The position numbers and the translations under genes are program-made. Below the pieces are notes generated by a model. That model made no database searches. It worked only from the letters and a program-made list of their open reading frames with translations, and had not been told where the DNA came from. A stretch of DNA of 64,000 nt, taken from Pseudomonas antarctica (lineage in GTDB: Bacteria > Pseudomonadota > Gammaproteobacteria > Pseudomonadales > Pseudomonadaceae). Positions within the stretch are counted from its first letter, which is position 1; each line of letters starts with the position of its first letter. Positions 17,991-26,212 of this stretch are shown piece by piece. The stretch covers positions 6,377,450-6,441,449 of the forward strand of contig NZ_CP015600.1 in the NCBI RefSeq assembly GCF_001647715.1, in the 5' to 3' direction.

Positions 17991-18779
17991 CTACGAGGCC
18001 CGAAACTCGAGCAAACCGTCTTGGATCCACTGTTTCAGCCACGTCACCGCTTGCAGCGGTGCCCCCTCCTTATAAGTGACTGCTAACTCTGCGCACAGTT
18101 CTGAAAAGCTCCAGCCGGTGGCGACCATTCCTGCCAGTGCACAGGCTTCAGAGGGTTCCAGGCTGCGGTAGTGGCACACGTTCTGGTGGCGCCACACCAG
18201 GCAAACCTGCGCTAATTCCAGCGAGTGGCTGTCGGGGAAGTCAGACTCATCCTTGCTGGCCCGCCAAATCGCCACGGTATTGAAATGGCAGAGCATCTGC
18301 TGCACAGAAGGCGCCAGGGCTACCTGCAAACCCGGCCAGGCTTCGGGTGGCAGTTGCGCCATATCATTCAGGGTCAGCGGCTCACCCTGCGGCGCATCAA
18401 ATGCCAGGGTAAAGGCCCACTCCAACCGTGCCAGTTCGGCCAGCGGCGCGCTCTGCTCAGCCACCAGGTGCTCAACGATAAATGCCGGGAACCGCTCACC
18501 CAGCCAACGCAGGCTGTAATGGGCAGACGGATAACGCCGCACATAGGCCTGCGTCAATAACGCGAACTCATCATCCCCCAGCCAATACCAGATGGCGCCG
18601 AAATCATGGCGCAACACTTCCTGCAACCGCGACACGTAGGCGTTGTGATAAATCGCCAAGCCCGTGTCTACGTCCAGGGTCGGACCGCCGAGCAAGGTGG
18701 CGGCGAAACCACTGTTGGCCACCGCCGTTTCGGATAATAGATGCTGTTCAAAGGCCAACTGCCAATCGGTCAGGCGCAT
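17991..18779 (-). CDS. bufC: BufC-like partner of bufferin maturation enzyme (DUF2063/HvfC)
   Basis: A 262-residue soluble protein with the DUF2063 N-terminal domain (LAIYHNAYVSRLQEVLRHDF near residues 41-60). In bufferin and methanobactin-like systems this partner brings the precursor peptide to the DUF692 enzyme. It overlaps the bufB gene by 10 bases, so the two are translationally coupled. Last gene of the cluster; a BufD (DoxX-like) gene, often present elsewhere, is absent here. Confidence 0.85.
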   Translation of the reverse strand: MRLTDWQLAFEQHLLSETAVANSGFAATLLGGPTLDVDTGLAIYHNAYVSRLQEVLRHDFGAIWYWLGDDEFALLTQAYVRRYPSAHYSLRWLGERFPAFIVEHLVAEQSAPLAELARLEWAFTLAFDAPQGEPLTLNDMAQLPPEAWPGLQVALAPSVQQMLCHFNTVAIWRASKDESDFPDSHSLELAQVCLVWRHQNVCHYRSLEPSEACALAGMVATGWSFSELCAELAVTYKEGAPLQAVTWLKQWIQDGLLEFRAS

Positions 18780-19615
18780 AACGACCTCCGGGCCAACGCG
18801 GTAGCTCCCAGTTCACGGGCCTTGCTCAACTCGGTCAGCAGCTCTTCGAACGGCGGGAAATGGTCATCGCGCTCCAACAGCGTCGACACCGGCCCCAAAT
18901 GCTCAAGTGTCTGTTGATAGAGCGCCCACACCGGGTCGCATACCGGATGGTCATGGGTATCGACGACATAATCACCGTAGTCCATATGCCCGGCCAAATG
19001 CAGTTGGCGGATACTCTCGGGCGGCAGGCTGCGGATAAACGTCCACGCATCAAACCCGTGATTGCGCGAGCTGACATACACATTGTTGACGTCCAGCAGC
19101 AACTGGCACCCCGTGAGGTGAGCCAAGGCATTGAGGAATTCCCACTCAGTGAATTCGTCCGCCCTGGAGCGTACGTAGCTGGAGACATTTTCCAGCACCA
19201 ACGGACGCTGCAACACGTCCTGCACTTGGCGCACACGGCCGGCCACGTGGTAGAGGCTTTCTTCGGTGTACGGCAATGGCAGCAAATCGTGCAACTGATG
19301 CGCGCTGCCGCGGCTCCAGCACAGGTGATCGGAAACCCACGCAGGTTGAATACGCTCGGCGAGCTGTTTGATTTGTTTAAGGTAATCGTTATCGAGGGCA
19401 TGAGGCCCACCGATGGACAGGGACACACCGTGCATCACCAGGGGATAGCGCTCGGCTATCGCGTCCAGGTAGTACAAGGCTTTACCGCCCTGGACCAGAT
19501 AATTCTCGGAGATCACTTCGAACCAATCCACGGCTGGCGATTGTTCAAGGATCTGCTGGTAATACTCACTGCGTAAACCCAGGCCGTAACCCAGACTGTT
19601 AAGGGAAGTGGACAT
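18770..19615 (-). CDS. bufB: BufB-like multinuclear iron peptide-modifying enzyme (DUF692, MbnB family)
   Basis: A TIM-barrel DUF692 protein of 281 residues. Conserved metal-binding patterns are WFEVISENYL, MHGVSLSIGG, WVSDHLCW, LVLENVSSY, LLLDVNNVYVSS, LHLAGHMDYG and the late VDTHDHPV, which supply the His, Asp and Glu ligands of the iron cluster. Relatives convert peptide cysteines into metal-binding heterocycles. It lies between the cysteine-rich precursor gene and bufC. The modification made here is inferred from the family, not visible in the sequence. Confidence 0.88.
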   Translation of the reverse strand: MSTSLNSLGYGLGLRSEYYQQILEQSPAVDWFEVISENYLVQGGKALYYLDAIAERYPLVMHGVSLSIGGPHALDNDYLKQIKQLAERIQPAWVSDHLCWSRGSAHQLHDLLPLPYTEESLYHVAGRVRQVQDVLQRPLVLENVSSYVRSRADEFTEWEFLNALAHLTGCQLLLDVNNVYVSSRNHGFDAWTFIRSLPPESIRQLHLAGHMDYGDYVVDTHDHPVCDPVWALYQQTLEHLGPVSTLLERDDHFPPFEELLTELSKARELGATALARRSLCA

Positions 19616-19637
19616 CAGACACTCCTGGGCAAAGTGT

Positions 19638-19665
19638 CCGCAGCGGCGGGGGGCGTCCGCTGCGG
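19638..19665 (-). promoter_or_regulatory. Intercistronic stem-loop between bufA and bufB
   Basis: CCGCAGCGG (19638-19646) and CCGCTGCGG (19657-19665) form a perfect 9-bp GC stem with a 10-base loop. No T-run follows on the minus strand, so it is not a classical terminator. It could slow or partly stop polymerase, or protect the upstream bufA mRNA, giving more precursor than enzyme. Confidence 0.65.
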
Positions 19666-19682
19666 TTGCACTGGTTTGCCGG

Positions 19683-19934
19683 TTATTCGCCGACTTTGCC
19701 GCCTTTTTCGTCGCACATTGCCTTGCTCATAGAGAGGAAGCCCTGGCCTTTGCAGGAACCTTGACCTTTGCAGGCGTGGTCTTTGGTTTTGCAGTCGTTC
19801 TGGCCTTTGCAGGCGTTGACGCCATAGCAATGCACAGCGGTATCAGCGGCTTGAGCCTGAGTGACTACACCAGCAAACATAGTAGCGGCGGCCATTGCGA
19901 GGGCGGCACCGGCAGCAGCGGATTTAATGTTCAT
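19683..19934 (-). CDS. bufA: Bufferin precursor peptide (DUF2282, BufA type)
   Basis: An 83-residue ribosomal peptide, start ATG 19934 with a good GAGGAA ribosome site. The Sec signal covers about residues 1-29 (cleavage at QAQA-AD). The core has six cysteines at 36, 42, 48, 55, 61 and 74 and repeated CKGQ units ([18 protein letters not shown]), diagnostic of this family. In characterised bufferins, some Cys are oxidised to thiooxazole-type groups and the exported peptide binds copper in the periplasm. First gene of bufABC. Lys and Gly richness in a small Cys peptide is unlike its neighbours. Confidence 0.9.
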   Translation of the reverse strand: MNIKSAAAGAALAMAAATMFAGVVTQAQAADTAVHCYGVNACKGQNDCKTKDHACKGQGSCKGQGFLSMSKAMCDEKGGKVGE

Positions 19935-19997
19935 TCTCGTATTCCTCATGAGCAGTAGTGGAGTCGGTCTGAACGGATTGTTCAGTCTCGACATACC

Positions 19998-20028
19998 ACT
20001 AGAGTGAGGTCCCGCATTGGCGTTACAG
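19998..20028 (-). promoter_or_regulatory. Candidate ECF-sigma promoter of the bufferin operon
   Basis: Reading the minus strand, CTGTAACG (20028-20021) is followed after 16 bases by TCTAGT. A GTAAC -35 with a TCTA-like -10 is the general form used by extracytoplasmic-function sigma factors, which control bufferin operons in several bacteria. The predicted transcript would begin about 55 bases before bufA. Evidence is by motif only. Confidence 0.4.
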
Positions 20029-20051
20029 CCGTGTGCAAATATTTCTGAAAA

Positions 20052-21938
20052 TTATTCGTCGAGCTTCAAAAGCGGCTCCTGAAAGCGCAGCAAACGCCCG
20101 GCGTTGCCCAGTACCAGCAAGGTGCTGAGGTTATGCAACACTGCCGCAATCATTGCGCCTGCTGCGCCCAGCCAGCCAAACGCCGCGAACACCACGATGG
20201 CCAAGGTCCAGCCCAGGCCGATAACCACATTGACCTGCAACGTATGTCGGCACTGACGGCTCAAGCGCACACAGGTGCCCAGGCGGCGTAGGTCGCTGCC
20301 GATCAACACCACGTCCGCCGACGCGAGGGCGATGTCCGCCCCACCCGCACCCATCGCCACGCCAACCACACCCGCCTTCAGCGCCAAAGAGTCGTTGATG
20401 CCGTCGCCCACCACCATCGGCCGGAAACCACTGCTGATTTCTCCCAACACGCGGTTGAGCTTGTCTTCCGGCAAGGCCTGCGCTTCGACGTCGCTGATGC
20501 CTACGTCCAGCGCGAGGCTGTCGGCCACGCTTTGACGGTCGCCGGTCAGCAGCAATTGGCGGCCAAGGCCTAAATCCCGCAGCTCTTGCAGTGCCTGACG
20601 TGCCTCCGGCTTGACGCTGTCCGCCAACAGCAGCCACGCGAGGAACTGCCCGTTCAGCGCCAACCCAGCAATCGGGCCATCGTGATTGGGGACAGGGGTG
20701 CTGACGATGCCCAATTGCTCAAACAACTCCGGTCGCCCAAGGGCCGCCTCGCCCTGCTCGGTCTGCGCCACTACGCCAAGGCCCTGGCGTTCGCGAATGT
20801 CCGTAAGCGCCAGCATTTGTTCCTGAGTCGCCAAACCTGCCAATGCACGGCTGACCGGGTGGCTGCTGGCCGAACCGAGGCTGGCCGCCAGGTTCAACAC
20901 CACCTGCCGATCCGGCGCCGTGGTTTCGATGGACTGCAAGCGCAAGGTGCCAAAGGTCAGCGTGCCGGTCTTGTCGACCACCAACGAGGTCAGGTCCGCC
21001 AGTTCCTCCAGAAACGCGGAGCTGCGAATCAAAATCCCTTGGCGCGCCGCCACCGCAATCCCGGCAATCGCCGTGGCCGGTGCCGACAGCACCAAGGCAC
21101 ACGGGCACGCCGCCACCAGCACGGCGAGCATCGCCTGGGCGTCATTGGTAACAAACCAGGTCACCGCCGCCAGCAGCAACACCAGCACCATATAGCTGCC
21201 GGCATAGCGCTCCAGCAGCCGCGTGATCGGCGGTTTGGAGCGCTCGGCGTTCTGCATCAGCGCAATGACTTTGCCCAAGGTCGACTCATCACCGGTGCGC
21301 GTCACTTGCAGGCGCAACACGCCATCAAGGTTGATCGCCCCACCAAACACCTGCACGCCGACGCCGGCTTCCAACGGCACCGACTCCCCGGTGATAGGCG
21401 CCGTGTCCAGGCTGGCCTGGCCGGACAGCACCACGCCATCGGCGGGTACCCGGTCGCCGGCGCGCACTTCGACGATATCCCCGGTGTTCAGCGTGCCGTT
21501 ATCCACTTCAACAATGCTGCCGTCTGCCTGCACCAACCGCGCGTGGCTGCGGGTGAGTTTGCCCAGTGCGTGAATCGCTTCCTGGGAGCCGATCACGCTG
21601 CGCTCTTCCAGCACATGGCCGAAGATCATGATGATCGGCAGCAAGGCGGCGGTCAGCAGGTCGCCCGTGGCCCACGCCCCCATCATCGCCAGCGCGATCA
21701 ATTGGTCGGTGATGCCATGCAGGCTCGGGTAGCGCAGGCTGTACCAGGCCGAACGCATCACCGGCACGGCCACCAGCAACGAAGCAACACCGAGCAGTAA
21801 TTGGCTGACACCGTTCTGATCCGGCGCCAGCCAGCGCCACACCAGGCCCAATACCAACAACCCCAAGGCCAGCATGGCCAGGGTCAATTGCCGGGCAGCA
21901 CTGCGCTGCTCGGCGGACGTCAACATGGGCGCGCTCAT
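20052..21938 (-). CDS. hmtA: HmtA-like heavy-metal P1B-type ATPase
   Basis: A 628-residue inner-membrane ATPase. It has TGES (183-186), the metal-coordinating CPC (278-280), phosphorylation motif DKTGTLTFG (Asp322), the P1B-specific SSHP and GDGINDSLAL. Unlike exporters such as CopA or CadA it has no N-terminal metal-binding domain. HmtA of P. aeruginosa, which has this architecture, imports copper and zinc, and I recall it lying beside SPFH genes as here. The ATG overlaps the upstream SPFH gene stop as ATGA. Import rather than export is inferred from the operon and the Zur-like box. Confidence 0.82.
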   Translation of the reverse strand: MSAPMLTSAEQRSAARQLTLAMLALGLLVLGLVWRWLAPDQNGVSQLLLGVASLLVAVPVMRSAWYSLRYPSLHGITDQLIALAMMGAWATGDLLTAALLPIIMIFGHVLEERSVIGSQEAIHALGKLTRSHARLVQADGSIVEVDNGTLNTGDIVEVRAGDRVPADGVVLSGQASLDTAPITGESVPLEAGVGVQVFGGAINLDGVLRLQVTRTGDESTLGKVIALMQNAERSKPPITRLLERYAGSYMVLVLLLAAVTWFVTNDAQAMLAVLVAACPCALVLSAPATAIAGIAVAARQGILIRSSAFLEELADLTSLVVDKTGTLTFGTLRLQSIETTAPDRQVVLNLAASLGSASSHPVSRALAGLATQEQMLALTDIRERQGLGVVAQTEQGEAALGRPELFEQLGIVSTPVPNHDGPIAGLALNGQFLAWLLLADSVKPEARQALQELRDLGLGRQLLLTGDRQSVADSLALDVGISDVEAQALPEDKLNRVLGEISSGFRPMVVGDGINDSLALKAGVVGVAMGAGGADIALASADVVLIGSDLRRLGTCVRLSRQCRHTLQVNVVIGLGWTLAIVVFAAFGWLGAAGAMIAAVLHNLSTLLVLGNAGRLLRFQEPLLKLDE

Positions 21939-22969
21939 TGCTCGGCTCCCTGGATGATCAAACGGGAGTCGTCTTTAGGATCGACCGTCGTCACTGAACC
22001 GGCCTGGCCAAGAATTTTCGGCACGCGCTCGCGGTAAAGGCGCAGCAGCAAGCCTGGGTCTTTGACCTGCGCCAGGCTGGCAACAGTGGCGGTTTGCGCC
22101 TGGGCATTGGCCAGGCGCTCACTGGCCTGGGCGTGGGCAACTTGCACCAGGCGGTCAGCCTCCTGGTTCGCGCTCTGGGTGAGTTTTTCCGCTTCGGTGC
22201 GCGCGTTGGCCACGGCTTTATCGGCTTGCTGGCTGGCCGTCAGCACCGCGTTGAAGGCATTCACCGCCGGGCCCGGCAGGCTCGATTGCACGTCGACACG
22301 GGTGACTTCAATGCCCAGCCCCAAACCCGTCGCGGCCAGCTCCGCCAGGCGCTTATTAATAGCTTGCACCAGATCTGCGCGCAGCCGCTCACGGCGCTCG
22401 GCCGCGCCGTTGTCAGTGCCGATCAGTTCCGGGCGCGCCACCAGAATCGTGTCCAGATCGCGCGCAGCCGTCAGCGCCACGGCGCTGCGCGTCACCAGTC
22501 GATCCAACGCCGGCAGCACATGCTCGCCCTGCAGCACAAACGCGTAGGGTTCGGTGACCTTGTAAAACACCCGCACATCCAGCTGCACCACACCGGCATC
22601 GCCGGTCAGCAGGTAACCGGAACCCGCCAGCGCATCACTCAATGGCGTGGCGAAACTGGCGACGCGGTCGGCCTGGGTTGCCGCATCGGAGCGCAGCAGG
22701 TTCTCCACCCGACGTTCGATCACGCGGTCCGCTGCGGGTAACAGCACGACTTGCTCGAACGGCTGTGGCCACGCCAGCAGGAGCCCGGCGTTTTGAATCC
22801 GGTCCAGTGCGCCGAAGTGCAACACCACGGCGCGGTTTTGCGGGTCGATCTGCCGCACATTGGAAAACGCCCAAGCCAACGCCGCCAGCACCGTCACCGC
22901 GTACAACGCCAGGAACGTCAGGCGCCCGGCCTGGATCCACGGGCTGTCCGGGCCGTCACGCTCAGTCAT
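21935..22969 (-). CDS. SPFH/Band 7 membrane protein (HflC/HflK-like), third of trio
   Basis: A 344-residue protein with one N-terminal membrane helix (about 15-37), an SPFH domain that opens with NRAVVLHFG, and a long Ala/Glu/Arg coiled coil (about 235-300). The family forms large ring or cage assemblies in the inner membrane; HflK and HflC cage the FtsH protease. It overlaps its neighbours by ATGA on both sides and sits directly before hmtA, suggesting a scaffold for the transporter. It is not hflC itself, whose usual neighbours are hflX and miaA. Confidence 0.8.
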   Translation of the reverse strand: MTERDGPDSPWIQAGRLTFLALYAVTVLAALAWAFSNVRQIDPQNRAVVLHFGALDRIQNAGLLLAWPQPFEQVVLLPAADRVIERRVENLLRSDAATQADRVASFATPLSDALAGSGYLLTGDAGVVQLDVRVFYKVTEPYAFVLQGEHVLPALDRLVTRSAVALTAARDLDTILVARPELIGTDNGAAERRERLRADLVQAINKRLAELAATGLGLGIEVTRVDVQSSLPGPAVNAFNAVLTASQQADKAVANARTEAEKLTQSANQEADRLVQVAHAQASERLANAQAQTATVASLAQVKDPGLLLRLYRERVPKILGQAGSVTTVDPKDDSRLIIQGAEQ

Positions 22970-23955
22970 GGTTGAACGTCCTTCGGCCCGTCCACCAGTG
23001 CACGGAACGGCGCGGCGTCGGTGCGCAAGATGATCCGGGTGCTCGGCGTGACCACCGTGCCCAAGGTGTCGAGCGAACGCAGCAGGTTGTACAGCTGCGG
23101 ATTGCCCGCGTAGGCCCGACCATAAATCTGCGCGGCTTCAACCCGCGACTGGGCTTCGATATCGGCGGCTTTCACCGTGGCATCGGCCTGCACAATTCGC
23201 GCATCACGCTCGGCGGCAGAGCGGATCTGCGCCGCTTCACGCTTACCGACAGCGGTGCGTTCAGTGGCAATGGTTTCACGCTCGGCACGCATGCGGTCGA
23301 CGGTGGCCGTGAGGGTGACCGACGGCAGAGTCAGGCGCTCGATACCGACTTGTGCCACGCGCACGCCATAGGTGGTGAGCAATTGTTGATCAATCTGCTG
23401 GCGCAATTGCGCCTCGAAATCGGCAATGCGCACCTGGCTGGCGTCGGTGTTAATCAAGCTGGACAGGTCGAAGCTGGCCGCCGTGGTTTCCAGCGCCGAG
23501 CCGACGAACGTGCGAATCTGCCGCGCTGCTTCGTCCGGCTGGTTCTGCACCGCGCGCATAAAGCGCTGCACATTGTCGGCATCGCCCTGCACCTGCCACG
23601 CCACATAGGCCTGCACGATGATCCGCAGACCGTCGCGGGTACCCACATCCTGCAAACCGCTGGAGGTAGTGCGCAGGCGCAGGTCCACCGGGATCGCGGC
23701 TTCGAACGGTGCCGGCCAGCGCCAGCCCAGGCCCGGCTCCAGCAGCACCCGCGACGGGTTGCCGAACCGCGTAATCACCGTGGCCTCGCCGGAACGCACT
23801 TGCACCAGGCTGGCAGCCGCCACCGCAAACAGCACCAGCAACACCGCCCAGGCCATGCGCCGCCACGGGAATGGCCCGGCCGCCTGCTCATCGCCGTGAT
23901 GGTGGTGATGATGGCCGTGGTGGTGATGACCGTGATCGTGAGAATGAGCGCTCAA
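22966..23955 (-). CDS. SPFH/Band 7 protein with histidine-rich N-terminus
   Basis: A 329-residue HflC-like protein. The first 20 residues contain 13 His (positions 4, 6, 8, 10-13, 15-20), a likely zinc or copper-binding tail. A membrane helix follows (about 33-51), then the SPFH domain beginning EATVITRFG, and a coiled coil of ERDARI-type repeats. In the HflC arrangement the N-terminal tail would be cytoplasmic. The His tail strongly suggests a metal role rather than general FtsH control. Coupled to the next gene by an ATGA overlap. Confidence 0.83.
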   Translation of the reverse strand: MSAHSHDHGHHHHGHHHHHHGDEQAAGPFPWRRMAWAVLLVLFAVAAASLVQVRSGEATVITRFGNPSRVLLEPGLGWRWPAPFEAAIPVDLRLRTTSSGLQDVGTRDGLRIIVQAYVAWQVQGDADNVQRFMRAVQNQPDEAARQIRTFVGSALETTAASFDLSSLINTDASQVRIADFEAQLRQQIDQQLLTTYGVRVAQVGIERLTLPSVTLTATVDRMRAERETIATERTAVGKREAAQIRSAAERDARIVQADATVKAADIEAQSRVEAAQIYGRAYAGNPQLYNLLRSLDTLGTVVTPSTRIILRTDAAPFRALVDGPKDVQP

Positions 23956-23967
23956 CAGACAGACTCC

Positions 23968-25893
23968 TTATTGAACGGCTTTACGCGGCACCGAAGGATC
24001 GGCCGGCAAAGTAAAAGAACGCAGATCGATCGTTGGCGCACCATCGGCGCCCAGGCGGTGATCCAGAATAAGCAGCTTGGCGTGCGCCAGCCCTTGGCTC
24101 AGTTGAGCGAGATACTGCTCCAGCACGAAGGCACGGCCTGCGGTGGCGTAAGCCTTTTGTTCGGCGCTAAAGCGCAGGTCTGCCGCTTGGGCGCCCGCGT
24201 TCACTTCACGGGCGGTGGCCATCGCCTGGTCGCGCGCGGTGCTGGCCTGCAGCAAAGCCTGGTTAGTTTGTTCGCTGGCGGCGCCGCGCTCACGGGAAAT
24301 CAGTGCCTGGGCACCGATTTGTGCCGCCTGCACGCCGTGGTAGGCGTTGGCGGCGCCGGCCGGTGGGTGAATGGCTTCCACCACCGTGGCCAGAATTTCC
24401 ACGCCGCTGTCGAGTTTTTGCAGGTCCGCCTGTACCGCGCGCCCGACCTCGTCGGCGAGGCTGGTGCGCTGTTCGCCAAGAAGTTCGTCGAGGGTGCGCG
24501 AGGCAAAGTCATGCACGAGGATGCGGCTGGCGGTACTGCGAATCAGCGTCGGCACATCGGCGCTGTTATAGGTGGCGGCCAGTGCGGCCTGATCGGTGAG
24601 GCCGATGCGGTAGACGAAACGTACGTCCATATTGACGATCTGGAAGCTCTGCTTGTCGCCGCTGCTGCTGGCGATCACCTGGGACTTGTCATTCACATGG
24701 CTGGCATCCCACAACCGGTTGGCGATCAGCGGCGCCGGGCCTTCGGCAGGGGCCAACGGCGGTGCTGCGGCGTCGCTGGCGCTGGTGGCCAGCTCATGCA
24801 CAACGCCGTTTTCCACACTCAGGACGCGACCCAGTGGCCACGGCAACCCGGCATGCAGGCCCGGGCCGAAGACTTCCACCGGTTTGCCGAACCGCTCATA
24901 AATCCCACGGCCTTGCAGGGGCACTTCGTGCACGCCGGTCAGTGACCAGCCTACCGCCAGCACCACCAGCAGCACCGGCAAGAACGCCCGGCGCATGTAG
25001 GTAAACGCCCAGATCTGGCGCAGGTCGATGCCGAAGCGGTTGTGCAGTTCGTGCTGCAAAGCGAGCAAGGGTTGTGGCGGCCAGCGCAGCAGACCGGCGA
25101 TAAAGCTTTGCGCCATCAAGCGTGGTTCGAGCCGTGGCTGGCGCGGGCTGAACAGCGACAGCGTGCCCCTTAACAGGAACTCCAGCGCCACCAGCGCTGG
25201 CAACAGGCCAACAATCGTCGCCAAGCGCAGCGGCCAGACGGATTGCGCGCCGGCAAACAACAAACAGATCGCACTGACCACCAGGACAAGAATCGCCACC
25301 CGGATCAATTGCGCCAGCTGCGAAGCTTCAGGCCATTGCGCAGCGGTTTCCTGAGCCAGACGGCGCTCGAACACCAACAAGCCAAAGGCCAGCGCCAGCG
25401 CCAACGCAGCGCCGATGCTCGCGGATTGCCCCACGGGCGATGCGGGCAGGGCCAGGTTCCAGAATTCGATGATACTGACCAACGCCAACAACGACCAACC
25501 ACAGAGCCACAACACGGGCGCGCCGATCTGGGCCAGCAAGCCGCTGCCGAAACGCTCCAGCAGACGCGCGTACCCACCGCGCTCTTCGAGGGGCCGTTCG
25601 GTCAGTTCAGCCGCGGGCTCTTCCAGCGCCTGGGCGCGCCAATCGGCGACCCACCACGCCGATTGCAACCCGGCCACCAGCACCAGCAGAGCGCTCGCGC
25701 AATTGATCAGCACCACCGGCCAGATCGACAGCGGCGCAAACAAGGCGACGAACAACGCCAGCACCCAACCGGCGACAGCCAGGGCGGTCAGGCTGATGCC
25801 GGCCTGCCTCAATCGACGGGCATGGAACAACCCTTGTTGAAAACGCGCGAGGCCTTCAACCGAAGCGCCGTCAGCTTCTAAATCCACTTGCAT
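23968..25893 (-). CDS. Large polytopic SPFH protein (HflK-like), first of trio
   Basis: A 641-residue protein, much longer than HflK. The first 250 residues hold about six hydrophobic helices in pairs (33-80, 124-165 and 190-235), then another helix near 300-318, an SPFH domain from about 320 (GRGIYERFGKPVEVFGPGL) and an Ala/Gln-rich coiled coil near 500-590. This fusion of a membrane unit to an SPFH domain is unusual. It is the first gene of the operon, 12 bases before the His-rich SPFH gene, and a Zur-like palindrome lies 27 bases upstream of its start. Confidence 0.8.
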   Translation of the reverse strand: MQVDLEADGASVEGLARFQQGLFHARRLRQAGISLTALAVAGWVLALFVALFAPLSIWPVVLINCASALLVLVAGLQSAWWVADWRAQALEEPAAELTERPLEERGGYARLLERFGSGLLAQIGAPVLWLCGWSLLALVSIIEFWNLALPASPVGQSASIGAALALALAFGLLVFERRLAQETAAQWPEASQLAQLIRVAILVLVVSAICLLFAGAQSVWPLRLATIVGLLPALVALEFLLRGTLSLFSPRQPRLEPRLMAQSFIAGLLRWPPQPLLALQHELHNRFGIDLRQIWAFTYMRRAFLPVLLVVLAVGWSLTGVHEVPLQGRGIYERFGKPVEVFGPGLHAGLPWPLGRVLSVENGVVHELATSASDAAAPPLAPAEGPAPLIANRLWDASHVNDKSQVIASSSGDKQSFQIVNMDVRFVYRIGLTDQAALAATYNSADVPTLIRSTASRILVHDFASRTLDELLGEQRTSLADEVGRAVQADLQKLDSGVEILATVVEAIHPPAGAANAYHGVQAAQIGAQALISRERGAASEQTNQALLQASTARDQAMATAREVNAGAQAADLRFSAEQKAYATAGRAFVLEQYLAQLSQGLAHAKLLILDHRLGADGAPTIDLRSFTLPADPSVPRKAVQ

Positions 25894-25920
25894 CCACTCA
25901 ACGCCCGCTTACACACAGTT

Positions 25921-25935
25921 CGTTACGATATAACA
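25921..25935. promoter_or_regulatory. Degenerate Zur-like box of the SPFH/hmtA operon
   Basis: CGTTACGATATAACA matches the perfect Zur box at 7067-7081 in the whole right half and in four of seven bases of the left half. It is centred 35 bases upstream of the start of the large SPFH gene, the same spacing as the other Zur boxes in the window. Confidence 0.6.
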
Positions 25936-25989
25936 CGCGGCGTGAAATTTTTGTTCGCTAAACACCGTTTTTGAGCCCTGCGCTGCGCC

Positions 25990-26081
25990 CCTGTGGACGG
26001 GGCTTACTCGCGATGGCGATGGGTCAGTGAATGCCTGTACTGGCTGGCCCATAGCTATCAGGCGCAAGCCCCCTGCCACAA
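25990..26081. repeat. Decayed REPIN of a second family
   Basis: The left arm (CTGTGGACGGGGCTTACTCGC at 25991) and right arm (GCGCAAGCCCCCTGCCACA ending 26080) are imperfect inverted repeats with the GGGGCTT/AAGCCCC core common to Pseudomonas REPs. Both arms carry mismatches, so the element is probably no longer mobile. Confidence 0.6.
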
Positions 26082-26212
26082 ATACCCTCCGGCACCTGCG
26101 AGACCGTGACTAAACCCCCATAAACACGCGCCATCACTGGTGCAGGCACGGATTAATCGGCACACTCCAAAACAGTTTTCGCGGGTTCACGGACAAGGAA
26201 GCGCCACTCCCC

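Larger units (their letters stand above)
25894..26212. other. Divergent intergenic region between SPFH operon and ynb-type operon
   Basis: These 319 bases hold a Zur-like box at 25921-25935, a decayed REPIN at about 25990-26081, and the leader of the lipid operon. An AAGGAAG ribosome site lies at 26197-26203 before the ATG at 26213. I see no RNA gene or small ORF worth calling. Confidence 0.6.

Noticed and set aside
20052..21938. Calling the P-type ATPase a copper or cadmium exporter
   Set aside because: It lacks N-terminal metal-binding domains and is grouped with zinc-starvation-type genes; import, as for HmtA, fits better, although direction cannot be proved from sequence.
22642..24945. 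767-codon open frame on the plus strand across the SPFH genes
   Set aside because: It is antisense to two well-supported SPFH genes, has low-complexity His/Gln/Arg composition and no recognisable domain; a product of high GC third positions.
21935..25893. Calling the SPFH genes hflK and hflC
   Set aside because: There are three, they lack the hfq-hflX context, and they carry a polytopic fusion and a His-rich tail absent from true HflK/HflC.
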